DNA from: Sisyra terminalis
Taxonomy: Eukaryota; Arthropoda; Insecta; Neuroptera; Sisyridae
Assembly: GCA_958496175.1 (NCBI GenBank)
Contig: OY292276.1
Span: forward strand, 12,542,001 to 12,606,000
Direction: 5' to 3'
Length of the DNA: 64,000 nt
Within the stretch, counting starts at the first letter, position 1; the number at the start of each line of letters is the position of its first letter. The notes under the pieces are model-generated. The model was not told the DNA's origin, made no database searches, and saw nothing but the letters and a program-made list of their open reading frames with translations. This document shows positions 12,400 to 24,047 of the stretch, piece by piece. A program made the position numbers and the translations under genes.

Positions 12400-13175
12400 A
12401 TGGTAGTCGTTGACTTAGCTTTTGGTACTTTATGGCACGAAGGACTAATATACAAATTAATAAAAATGAAATTCCCAATAAACATCATAAGAATAATATA
12501 GGGCATCCTCAATGATTTCAAGGCCAATTTAGTGAGCAAATAAGGAATAAATTTTCATAAAGTACATTAATTGAAACTAGAGTTCCTCAAGGATTCATTA
12601 CGGAACCTATCCTATTCTTTCCTTACATAAACGATATTCCATAAATCCTTGATACTTTGCTTTTACTTTTTGCTGATAATACAGCGATTTATACATTTTT
12701 CTGGAGATCTGGTACGGTGGCCAACAAAATAAATAATGCCCTTAAATGGACAATATTATTTTGTAAAAATCGAATGTAAAAATTAAGGATAGAAAAATTT
12801 AAGTCATCCTTTTCACAAGAGACTCAATAAGCATATTAATGTAGTAGTAAACGGGAAAAACATAAAATGTGCAAAAAATGACAAATACTTGGGAATGTAA
12901 CTGGATTCCAGATCTAGCTTAAGGTAGCAAAAAGCAAATTAATGGGTCGCACTAATATCCTGTATTCATTGCTAAGTTGTCTACCAACTAAATAACAATA
13001 GGTATATAAAACAATGCTCACTCAGTAATAGACCATGTCCAGATTGGAGTTCGGTAAACAATACCAAGTATCAAACTATTCAGAAAGTAAAATAAATTAC
13101 TAAGAATGCTGGAAAATTACCCAGCACAATATAGGATCAATACGAATCAATACGAAGAACTAAAGGTGCTACCAC
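12400..13175 (+). pseudogene. Dead jockey-like LINE reverse transcriptase
   Basis: Reverse-transcriptase motifs appear in order in broken plus-strand frames. LAFGTLWHEGLIYKL near 12415 corresponds to the AFD.VWH.GL region. VPQGFITEPILFFPYINDIP from 12582 corresponds to GVPQGS...LF..YINDIP. LLFADNTAIY near 12670 is the catalytic FADD box with the second Asp changed to Asn. KCAKNDKYLGM near 12880 corresponds to the YLGV.LD motif after the palm. Stops interrupt the frame (for example after YINDIP) and the catalytic box is damaged, so it is inactive. The order of motifs fits non-LTR elements of the jockey group. Confidence 0.75.
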
Positions 13176-13189
13176 TTAATCAACATTAA

Positions 13190-16100
13190 ACCAAGAAACC
13201 TTTTTATAAATCGCAAAAATAGTCTTCGCCAACTGATTAGAGGAATTTACACTTTCGATGACCTCTACATGAAATGGCAAATTTACAAATATAAAACAAC
13301 ATATAGTCATACTTAACTTATCATTGAAACAATATTTGGGTTTTACTTTGATTATTCTTTTACTCCGGTTGCCAGAAAGGGCAAACAAAGGCAAAATTGA
13401 ACAATATACTTTTTTGTTATGACTTAATTTCCCTTATGTATAGTTGTATATCTTTAGTACTATAGTTTCTCTTTAGTATATCTTCTAATTATATCTAGTT
13501 TATTTTTCACGTATATTTTTTTATATTCCCGAGTTTCCACACGAATATTTCGAGTTCCCTTTGTGATGTTCTATTTGGTTTAGTTATGTTTTCATAAAGC
13601 AAATCTTAGGTAATATCCTGCAATATCCTAAATCAGCAAAATTTTACTACAATAATGAATGATTGCCAAAGTTATTTCATTGCACCTTAATTTTCAAACA
13701 CTTCTTATTAAGTTATTTTTTGAACAACCAGCGACATGGATGAACAATAAGTTTACTCATTTTATTCAATGAGTTAAACATTATTTCATAAAAATGCGAA
13801 AAATTTTCCCAAATTTTCGATTACTATTTCATTGATATCTCAGTTTTGGAGACTTTAGGCAATCCTAATTTTTTGGGAATCTATTGTCTTTAATAGTCAT
13901 ACTCTAATCCATTTTCTCGAAAATGTTTTTCAATAATCTAGCTAATTCCTTAAAGCTACGAACTTTTGCGAATAATTTAAAATTATTAAATATTGAAGTA
14001 TAAAAATTTTATTTTTAAATGCGTCCTGGACTATGAAACTAGGAAAAAGGGGTTAACATGCATTTTTTCTACCAAATTGTAGCCATTGGTATACCTTCCT
14101 AATGCATATTCTGCATTTATATCTGAGATGTAGATTTCATTGCATTTCTGGTAAACCAACAAAATTGGGATCTTCTGGTTTATATCAAATATCGAAATTT
14201 CCAAAAAAGAAAAAATCTATTTTTTATGACATTAATTCAGGTTGTACACAAAAAAAAAATCCCGTCTTTATTTCAGTGGCGCCGTTTTCTTCTTTTATTT
14301 TGTATAGGAAAAAAAATATTAGCTCATTTTTACCAATGTCTAGAAAAAACGGAAGTAGTAGTGTAATATTGAAACATAATTCATTCATTACTTATAGAAT
14401 TTCTCAAGAATTTATTATCAGTGGTTAGGAAAATGATCTTTGGACTTTCGACTTTTCCATATGTTTTAATAGGAAAAATATTTATACCCAAATTAAGCAT
14501 TGCGGTTTTTTCACATATATAAGAATGAATTACACATAACATGATTCTTAAAATTATTACTGGCAATAATCTGTTTATTAAGGATGTACGTAAAGGTAAA
14601 ATTGGTATTTTATAATTAATCATTCAATCAATATGAGAAAGGTAATACTTCATGAAAGACAAAGGTGAAGTTTTCGTGTTTTTCTAAATTGTGAAGTAAA
14701 TGTTTTTTAGTTTAACAAGTTGCGAATTGCTAAAAATTTTATTAGAAAAATCCTTTGTAATTTTTTATACACATTAGAATATTAATTTTTTTTTTTGAAA
14801 TCTTTTTGAACTAATCTATCTTAGGATTGCCAAATTTTAAGCCAACTTAAAATATGGAATTTTAATTTATCGTTAAAAAATAATCCTTTTGTATTTTTTT
14901 CTCATTAATTAACCCAAGCATTGTTGAAAATTTTAAATCATGTCAAACAGGCTTTCGATAATAAGATCCACTTATCATTTTACTTGATACTGTTGGGGAA
15001 CTATTTACGCGAAAATAGGTTCTTGATTTTTTTTTTTAAAATATATAGCAAAAATATTTTAGACAAAATTAATTTATTTATACGCACGAAAAATCGATCT
15101 TTCAAAAAATAATTACATTTTACATATGTTGGAAAAAATAACCTTGGCTTTACATCATTACCGGATATATTGGATCTCGGTCTTTACCCTGATTACTCGC
15201 GTCTTTCGATGTGAGATTTTGGTATTCCTATGTACACGATTTATTTATATAGTCAAATGCTAACTTATTTAAATCTCAATTACTTAAAATTCTATCCGCT
15301 GAATGTACTTTAATTCATCAAACTTTTTTTTGTTAAATAGTTCAATTTTATCTATGACTAAACCGGATCGGAAAAAACTTTTACTTCAATAAAATTTTTC
15401 TATAAAAGACTGCTTGTCAGTTGAAATTTTTTTGATTTTTTTTAAATTCTATTCTTATTTTAACGCTAAATTATGCGAACCTTAAACCTTTTGGTTCTGA
15501 ATAATAATTATTTACTCATAATTTACTTGTACTTATTGATATTTGACACCAGTCGAAGTCTACATTGCGTCTTTATTACTAAGGAATTCTTACTACTGGG
15601 CTTCAACAATGAATATCTATTGGTTGAAAATGAAAGTAAAACTTACACTGAAAATTCGTCGATGTTTAACATTGACTTTGGTTGTTATTGTACTTAAACA
15701 TTGAACAATGAAATTCAGTGTAAAATTACTCTTATAAAAGGACTTATCCTGTTTTCAAAATAAACGAATATTACTTATACACAAGAGGAAAAAATTGTTT
15801 AACGAGCTGTTGAAAACAAACATATTTATAACCTAAACTTGTGTCATAGTTTATTGTAACAAAATATTTTGGAATAATTAGAGTACATTAATGGAAATGA
15901 CTAGTAACGGTTTAAAATTTTACCTTCAAAAATTTTTAAGCACAACAGACCATAAGATTACAAGTTGTACAGCAATCAGGAAAATCTATAAGATTAGGGG
16001 AATGTTAGGGAAATTTATTGGGGCAGAAAGTTCAATAACTTGGAAATTGTTAACTTTTTCATAATTTGAAGTGTACTAGGCTTAGAAAATAAGTCTTCAT

Positions 16101-16235
16101 AAATAAACATACTTTTTTTATTTTTTTGTTTTTTATCGCTGTCAGGTAAAAGAAGCAAAATTTGATATAAATACAGGGAAAATGTCGAAAAAAAAATGGG
16201 AAACTTTTTTGGGAAAATAACGAAAAATTATTCCC
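13190..16235. other. Intergenic, nothing recognised
   Basis: No supported gene. The longest open frame (14102-14428) is rich in Ser, Ile and Lys with no domain, no splice context and no codon bias, and is treated as chance. A CAGTGGCGCC word near 14276 may be one end of a hAT relic, but no partner was found. Confidence 0.45.
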
Positions 16236-16243
16236 CTTGTAAT

Positions 16244-16707
16244 CAGTGATGGATTTAAGCTCGCTGCCGCCCTAGGCCCGAAATGAATTTCATTAATTTT
16301 TGTCCAATCTTTTTATTTTAAAATAACTTTATTTATTTAAATATATTTTTTTAAACATAACATATAAACATGACAGATAAATAATAAATAATCAAAACGC
16401 TTCATATACGTGAGATTAATCGCACTAAAGGAACAAAAAGTAAAGAACATTACTCGATAAAGACTATAATTGATTTATTAAAAAAATAACATCTTAACTA
16501 TGCAGATTGAGAAGTATATTAATAAATTGAATTATAATATATTCTATAGAAATTTTTTTATAAAAACTAATCTGAACTAATTTTTGAAATTTATTATCTT
16601 TACTTTTTTTCGCCTCTTAAATTTTGGTTTTTCAAAAAATTTGCCGCCCTTCAAATTATGCCACCCTAGGTCCGGGCCTCACGGGCCTAGGCGTAAATCC
16701 ATCACTG
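16244..16707. mobile_element. Non-autonomous hAT element with perfect 8-bp TSD
   Basis: The ends are CAGTGATGGATTTA and TAAATCCATCACTG. The identical 8-mer CTTGTAAT lies on both sides (16236-16243 and 16708-16715), the target-site duplication size of hAT elements. GC-rich subterminal blocks (GCCGCCCTAGGCC, and CGGGCCTAGGCG near the right end) contrast with an AT-rich core lacking any transposase. Related copies are at 46364-47347 and 49089-49433. The perfect duplication suggests it is one of the younger insertions here. Confidence 0.85.
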
Positions 16708-17011
16708 CTTGTAATGTATAAACTTACTTCTCTTAAGAATACAAAATAGGGAATTTTCCATAAATCATGTTACAAATGAATTCGTTATAGATTTAAGACA
16801 AATATGTGAGAGGGGAGGTCAGGGAGTTTCAAATTTTGGGTCGCCCCGGAGTCAATTTTCAATAAAGGTTTCGATCTATAGAAAGATTTGTAAAATAGTT
16901 CCTACATAGTTTACACTGTATATAAACTATATTATGGTCTTATTTATGTAATAGAATTAACAAAAGCAAACTATAGCAGCTACCTAGTAATTTAATACTA
17001 CTTGCTGAACA

Positions 17012-17038
17012 CTGAGGAAGATTGCTTGGCAATCAAAA
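17012..17038 (+). ncRNA. Degenerate hammerhead-like stem-loop
   Basis: CTGAGGAA is followed by a perfect 6-bp stem GATTGC/GCAATC with loop TTG, then AAAATAC where the related elements have GAAAC. The architecture, including one extra A between the first box and the stem, is the same as at 2.58, 5.6, 26.4 and 34.8 kb. Key bases differ from the hammerhead core, so cleavage activity is not expected. It probably marks the end of an old Penelope-like insertion. Confidence 0.3.
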
Positions 17039-17044
17039 TACGAA

Positions 17045-18985
17045 TCTTGGCATACGTTAGTAATATATTTGTTTGAACTATTGTTCAAATTTATGTTCAT
17101 AGTTTACTTTTGTAAATTATATTACATAAATATGATCACTATATATTTTATAAATTGAATAATTAGTATAACTACTCAAATTTAGCGAAAAAATCTAATT
17201 TGAGTTCGTATACCTATATAGTTCTAATGTTACTTAATTCGGTCATAGAAGTTAATTGTTTAAAAATAATTTAAGTGCTGCATTAAAGACTGATGGTGTA
17301 ATGTCCCTAGGTGAACCTAACTATAAGAAAACTTTATCGAAAATTTTTTCTTTCGAACAATTGATATTCCAATAATTTATTTTCGAACCATTTATAATCT
17401 CCCTAGCTATATGTGAATGGTTCAAAATCAACCGTTATAATCGTTTATCTTATTACTTATATATACCTATCTACTATAATAAAAAAAATATATTTTTATA
17501 GTATATTTCTTAGTTTACTATGGTCAAAATAGTAAATTTTCAACCCTATTTGAATTGTTAAGTTTAAATGGTGGGTTTTATTTGATTTTTTTTAAAAAAT
17601 TTTTTTACAACTTTTGTATCAAAATTATTGTTGCATTAGTTTTTGGATTGCAGTAAAAAATTTAATTATTTTTTTATGTATTTAGTAATTAATAGAATAT
17701 TGCAGGAAATGGAATTGAATAAATATCTTTATCTAACGGGTAAAAGAATTCATTACCACCAAGTTCAAAATTAACGTTTCGCTCATAAAAGTCAACTTTT
17801 TTTTTCTATCAATTATTGACTGTACAAAGTCTATGGATGAAACAGAAAGTAAATAAAAATATTCAACTTCTTTTTTAGTTCATGATCTCAATGCTTATAT
17901 AGGTAGTAAAAGAAATGATCTATTGTTAGATCATGATTAATGTATCCACAAGTAATGGCACAAAGTGATAAAAAAAAGTAATAAAAAATGCTTTATTTCA
18001 CTATGAAAAAATCACTAAAAATAAGTAAAATGTGTATGCAGGATTAAAAAGTGATCAATATGATAATTGTAATGATTAGACGAAATCTTCGGAACAAGTT
18101 TCATTGACCCAAATCGCAGATATGTATTTAAGATGAATAATCGATTGAGAATTGTATAATATTTCTGTAATTTTCATCATACGATTGCCACGAAAGTGTT
18201 AAGAGAAATTTTGGAAAAATCTAGTCGACACGTCAATACCTGTTCAACGGAATCGAGAATCTAGGGCATATCCATATTAATGGGTACCGTACTCGCATGT
18301 GGGAAAGTGTTATAGTGTCTCGTTCCGGTAAGGAAATCATCAATGAGATATTATATTGCACAACGATTTAATAAAATCTCGTAAGTCTAAAGGCCTTGTA
18401 AGGCCGAGATCAAATTATGACTCATTCATCGAAAATGTTGCACATGGTGGTCTTCTACCTGCCTCATACACATACCTATGTAATTTCAATTTGAATTAGA
18501 TGAGATGAACACTTGAACTTCATTCATCTCTTAATTTTCACATTTCTGCCAAATCATACAACTGATTTGCATATTTATATGCTATTTAAGTATACATTTG
18601 ATAGAAAGAATCATCAACGGATTTCTTGTTTCATTTGTGAAATCAAAAGTTATCAAGTTACACCTCCAAATATTTTCCAAAACAAAAAAGAAAAACTTAA
18701 TAATAAAGACCAGTTTATCTGCATCTATTGTATCTCATCTTAACTGTCATGGCATAAATTAGAGATTAAACGTCTTCGGCGCCTATTAGTTCAAGTAAAC
18801 AAAAGTGGGATGGCTTTAAAGTACCGGTTCAGGTTTGGGATAATGGAAAAATTTCCAAACAAGTGCTTAGCCATTGGGATACCACATGCATGTGGTAGTT
18901 AAATCTTTTTTACTTTGGCATTGAACCTATGTTGATAATTAGATTTTAGTCCAAATGCATGTAAAGAAACTTTGACCCCAATTTA
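17045..18985. other. Intergenic, nothing recognised
   Basis: Mostly AT-rich. A less AT-rich patch at about 18170-18450 has no extended open frame. Open frames such as 18513-18743 are short and show no domain. Confidence 0.45.
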
Positions 18986-18989
18986 GGAC

Positions 18990-19129
18990 AATGTGGTAAA
19001 ACCACCCTTTCACTTAATCCTAAAAATATACAATTGACCATATTTATGTTCAAGGCTCAAAAATACCGACATACTGTTTGCCAAAATGTTTGCTTATCCA
19101 TTTAAGGGTGACAACTTTACCACCACATT
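18990..19129. repeat. Imperfect inverted repeat, possible MITE
   Basis: AATGTGGTAAAACCACCC at the left end and ACCACCACATT at 19119-19129 are inverted versions of each other with small insertions. The arms extend about 30 bp and bound a 140-bp unit with no coding potential. No clear target duplication was seen, so the element class is open. Confidence 0.4.
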
Positions 19130-20655
19130 ACTCTTACGAAACGAAGTTCTCAATTCTTTTTGGGTATATTTTCATAATATTATAAAACGTGTAATCAAAA
19201 CCATGAACTCCATACAATCAATAACAGTAAAATAAATACGATCTATTGTAATGCTAACGAATAATTACATTATCTAATAAAAGTTGTATTATATAATCAA
19301 AGCCAACGGACATTGATCGCTGAATTAGTAAGTTGTAATAAAGCTCAGCGAATTTCGGTGACTTCAAAGTCAAAGTGCGCATGTACACTACCAATAAAAA
19401 GCACTGAAAAAAATTGTTAAAACATTTTCATATAATTCACAAGGGATCAATAGTTTCAATGAATAATTGTTTTCTAAACATAAGTAGAATTGAATTAAAC
19501 AAAAAATTGAATTAACACGTGAGAAATTATACTTATTTGTCGTATTTAAAAAAGAATGTTATTAATTCACTACCATAACATATTCCGGTAGTGCCTGAAA
19601 TCGTAGGTGACTTAGTTATTAGCAGTTTATGATAACTAAAATATGATACAATTTAAAACACAATTTTTACTTTTATTGGCAATATAATAAAGACAAAGCA
19701 CAAAGAATGTAAACACATACATGTGAGTACAATACATATATAATATTGACTCAATTTTGAACTAACCTATTGTTGTCATTGGTTTCAATTGTCATTTCGT
19801 TTTCATTCAATTGCCAATTTTTGCCATTTGTCAGTTTTGTCAGATTTGGACTGTGAATATTTCCCCGAAAGTTACTAGTTTTCAAATAATAGCTCATGAT
19901 CCTTTCCGCGATATCAATATCTGGTAACATTGAATTTTCTACTTTGTTTTTAGTTTAAGCCGCGATTTTTTTGTTAATTCAACTTTAATATTGAATAATT
20001 TGCTTTTTTCTTGATATATTTTCTTTATGACCTGATTTATTTGCGAATCAATTTAAAACCAAGTAGAAAATGCAACGTTGCATAATATTAGTGGCACTAA
20101 AGGGACATGGGCCAAATTGAATATTTATATACACTATATAGTATTTCACAGTATTATAAACAATAGACTACTTTTACAAATTTGTATCTTATACCTATAT
20201 GAATTAACTGTTTATCAATACAGCAAAGGTCACTTGTTCGAAAAATAGCTATCGAAAACTTTTACCATATAGAAGTGGCTTTTAGTCATAAACTATCATA
20301 TATAGAAATGAATAAACAGTCAACTGTATATAACTACAGTTTGTCTAGTCAATTATGTAAGACTACAACATGTACAAATAGCGACATAGTAAACATTAAG
20401 TTACTACAATAGCAATTTCATATTTTAATTACCCATTTATATTTACGTATTGAAACTGATTTTTAATTCAAATATAAAATAACATTATGCAATATAATGC
20501 ATCAATCGTCTTTCCATGCATTATTTTGAATATTGCATTGAATATTTTCAAAAAAGTACCATTCTTTTAAATGTTATTAACTATTGTGTATTCATATGAA
20601 AATGGTTCAACCGTTAAAAAGCAACTTTAAGCCGAAGGTGGTTGATTTTAGCAGC
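19130..20655. other. Intergenic, nothing recognised
   Basis: AT-rich. No supported gene, RNA gene or bounded element. Confidence 0.45.
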
Positions 20656-20659
20656 GATT

Positions 20660-21074
20660 TACGTAGTACTAAAAACCGTAATCAAGTCGATCGAGTTGAT
20701 CGCTAGCACATGTTATTTGTTATTCGTTTGGGGAAACCAACTGAAATGATCAACAACGAACTTATAAAGTGCCAGGAAGAGATAACAGTCATAACAAGCA
20801 CCGTCAGTTGTTATTTTATATTTAAACCATCGATATCGTCGCACTGAAAATTTTCAAGTTTTATAAAAAAAAAATTATTTATAATAAAAATTAAAAATGT
20901 TCAGTTCGACGATATTGATGTTTTAACTATAAAATAACAACTAACGGTGCCTGTTATGACTGTCATTTCTTCCTGGCACTTTAATTTCGTTGTCAATTAT
21001 TTCAATTGTTTTTCCTTGAGTAACAAAAAACCTGTGCTAGCGATCAACTCGGTCTATTTGACTACGTAGTACTA
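20660..21074. mobile_element. Large foldback element, ~190-bp arms
   Basis: The two halves are inverted copies with scattered mismatches. The left arm carries GAGTTGATCGCTAGCACA, GTGCCAGGAAGA, and GTTGTTATTTTATA, and the right arm carries the complements in reverse order. A short AT-rich spacer separates them near 20860-20900. The 12-mer TACGTAGTACTA occurs directly repeated at both outer ends (20660-20671 and 21063-21074). This fits a long target duplication, although part may belong to the termini. There is no transposase. Duplication length and long arms favour a Mutator-like or Foldback class element, by inference. Confidence 0.7.
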
Positions 21075-22479
21075 TTTCAATCTCTCCTCAAAATCAATAA
21101 GATTTGGCCTAAACTTGCTTGCTAACAGTTTGCAGGTAACTTACTACTGTTGCTACGGCGTCATAACGCCGCTTAAGAAGTATAACTTCAAAAAAGCGAA
21201 CAACCAATAACAATTCAGTATGTCATGATATTTTCGCGACAATGCGCCACGAGTGGCCGAAAAAATATCTAAGCAATTCCCCAATTTTTAAGGATAGGAA
21301 AACTAACAAATTTTCTTTATCGTTCGTTATCCTGTTATCTATTTTTCGTGAACTGGACAACTAAGACCTACTAAAGATGATCACTTTTCACTTATACTGA
21401 AAAAAGTGGATATAAAAATTTATTTTTTATCATAATATGTTTAATATATTTAGAGTATATTCTCTATGTTTATATATTTGTTTTGCTCATTTTTTCTATG
21501 CAAGAATATCATATTGCATAAGATTGTTTCACATCCAAGTTTAACGAATTTTATATTAATTGTTGTAGGAAAAGTATTAAATAAAACCTTGTTTATGTTT
21601 GTCATATTAAATCTTAACTATTAGAATACACTTTAGAGTGTAAATAACTACTAGTGTACTTATAAGTATATGTACCCTACTTCCTATATGCGTAGTTGAG
21701 TTCACTTTCGTTTAGGAAAACTTGTCCCATAACACATAAGGTACAAGCCGTAACTCTATGCACGAAAAATAGGAAAATTACTTTTCCATACAAACTGCGT
21801 TTATTTTGTCAACATCTTACATAACGTTTCAATGTTGCAACATTTACTAGAGCTTATCCATAACCTTTAGCTTCCAAAACATATTCCATCACGTTACATA
21901 AATTTCGTTCAACACGTTCATTTTCATGCGATTGAAAAATGATATTGAAAAATGATATTTCTTATGCAAAATTCATGATTCCTTTTTATCATTAACAATC
22001 GTATATTGCAAAAGTACACTTCTCTCTTTAAATTTCTCCAAGGGTGACTTATTCACAGCTTATCACAACCACAACGCATATTGTGAGGAAAATTAGGTAA
22101 GGGGTTGATTATTCATCAATTCCTTTTCCATACACAAACGTCTTCCCCCTTTTCGTAGAACCGAAGCATGTTACGGTATGTTTACTGGCCCTTGTTATTG
22201 TATTTCTACTGACCTATTTTTTTTAACGAAAAGTTTTGAATCATAATGTGGATGAGTCAGGGTAAGTTTTTCCACGCATTTTTCGTCACGATATATCAAA
22301 TAGAATTGATCATCAATGGCTAGTGATAATTCGGGTGATAGCGATTAAAGATTTGGTGATTAAATTTGGTAGTTTTTGAGAAAGTGTATTAAAAAGAAAT
22401 GGAGGGAAGGAGATTGTGTTGTTTTGTGATTATGCGTTATAGACTATGGAAAGTGCAGTCTAGTCGTGTTAATTGTGTT
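21075..22479. other. Intergenic upstream region, nothing recognised
   Basis: Non-coding sequence before the leader region of the main gene. It becomes less AT-rich toward 22.1 kb. It could hold enhancers, but no specific binding site can be defended. Confidence 0.4.
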
Positions 22480-23674
22480 ATAATTTATATATATCGTGAT
22501 GGTGGTGACATATAATTATGATAAATGGAAATATGTTGAATGAAAGTCTAACGTAATTCGATTGTTTCGGAAAAAAATCGTCAAAGTCTCGCTTCAAGTA
22601 TGAAGTCAGGGTCATCAATTTTCCAGGAACCGGCAAATCGGATGACGTGTTTGGGAGTTTCTCCACTGGTGCTAAATGGATGAATCAGCCAACGGAGCCT
22701 CGATATTATGTTCGTTGATTGTTACACGCGTTATGTTTCCGATGTGCAAAAGTGCGCCGATATTTTCTTGGGGGTCTGTGGAGAAAAGTAGTTGGTTTTT
22801 TTTTTGCCGGTGATCTTTAGGCGATTGCGGAGCAATCGCATGGATGATGCGTGGGTGGCAGTGGCACGCAACACATAAAACGCATATTGTGACATTTTAA
22901 CAGGTGGCAATGAATTGTTCAACAATGAGTTCAGTGAGCAAGGAAGACACGTTATGAATGAAGTCGAGTAATATGAAGTGCCCCTCCTTTAGCTGAAGTC
23001 GCACCACCCAGATAATGGAGAAAGGCTAACTATTGGCTAAAACGGGAAACCCCGACAAATTCGTCATCATTTCAACGAGATTCCCACGTGGACAAAGTAG
23101 AGGGGGTCTAAATGACCACCACTGTACCTAAGAGAGTGCAACCCTTGATTTATTTTATATGTTGTCGCTAGGATATCTTCATCTTTAGTTGACGTCTTGA
23201 CATTAGTTGGACAACATCCTCCTAGTACCATAACTGTCATCGTTATTGTTAGTGCTATTGAAGTTACTGGTTTTTGTTCGTGAGGTGCTGGACATCCTCG
23301 TAAAAGCTACCGCCATGTGTCAGTGACCACCTCATCCGCGTGTCTTCATTACGAAAATTCGATGTTCTCGATTAAATGATATGTACGCGATCTAATTGTG
23401 CTGACACACCATTCATCTCGTTTGTAATAATTAGTGTTTGATTATTTATTGTTAGCTGAGATTCAGCACAATTGTCCGTTTGCATAATCCCAGTATAAGA
23501 TTGATGCAAAATCATCATAACACAGCATCTAGTACTTTTCTGACAATCGCGCTATATTGTCATGTCGCAACTGGATTCTTCATGTGTCCGGTTTTTCATG
23601 CACCTACGGACCAATTATCCCATGCACTGTTAAAAACCACTGAGTAATTTCTTATTGATTTGTGTTAAAAAAAA
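22480..23674 (+). promoter_or_regulatory. Probable promoter and 5' UTR of the main gene
   Basis: Base composition rises well above the AT-rich surroundings from about 22.5 kb and stays so up to the first coding exon at 23675. No long plus-strand open frame explains it. The minus-strand frames here (22478-22666 and 22731-22925) have no domain. A long leader or proximal regulatory region is the simplest reading. A transcription start cannot be placed; no convincing TATA-Inr pair was identified. Confidence 0.4.
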
Positions 23675-24047
23675 ATGATCGAAAAAGCCAAAATGCATGC
23701 GTGCGATAAAATTAATTGTGATCCGGATGATAGTCAAATAACAGATGGACAAACTTCCGCCGTATTGACCAGTGAAGGACATATTGTTGGGATGTTTCAT
23801 CGTGATTTACGAACGATGAAAACCGCCAATAAACCAGACTCTTTTCGTTATCAAAAGATCTATCATCATTATCTGTACAATGTTAAAATATCCTCCTTAT
23901 CAACTATCACCTCAGCCTCAACGTCAGCGATTAGTTCACTCACGGAATCTAAACATTCGCCATCATCGTTATCGTTAATAACCAAAACAAATATGTATTT
24001 TAATTGGTTATTACCAAAAAAATCGCGAACCTCAAACCGAACTACTA
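23675..24047 (+). CDS. Coding exon 1: start and N-terminal 124 residues
   Basis: ATG at 23675 is preceded in frame by TAA at 23666, so it is the first possible start in this exon. The exon ends at the strong donor GTAAGTATT (24048 onward) with one base left over. That A plus GA from exon 2 makes Arg125. The segment is hydrophilic, contains Cys10 and Cys15, a Ser/Thr-rich stretch at about residues 73-103, and a basic patch (KKSRTSNRTTR) just before the hydrophobic segment coded by exon 2. A conventional signal peptide would not have 125 residues before it. Either the protein is a type II membrane protein, or translation starts at Met107, giving a 42-residue signal peptide. The open frame runs on to 24310, but that part is read-through into the intron. 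Confidence 0.55.

Noticed and set aside
12357..12539. Minus-strand open frame of 60 codons
   Set aside because: It is antisense to the start of the plus-strand reverse-transcriptase relic.
14102..14428. 108-codon plus-strand frame, one of the longest
   Set aside because: Low-complexity Ser/Lys/Phe composition, no splice signals, no motif. Length is within chance expectation for this much sequence.
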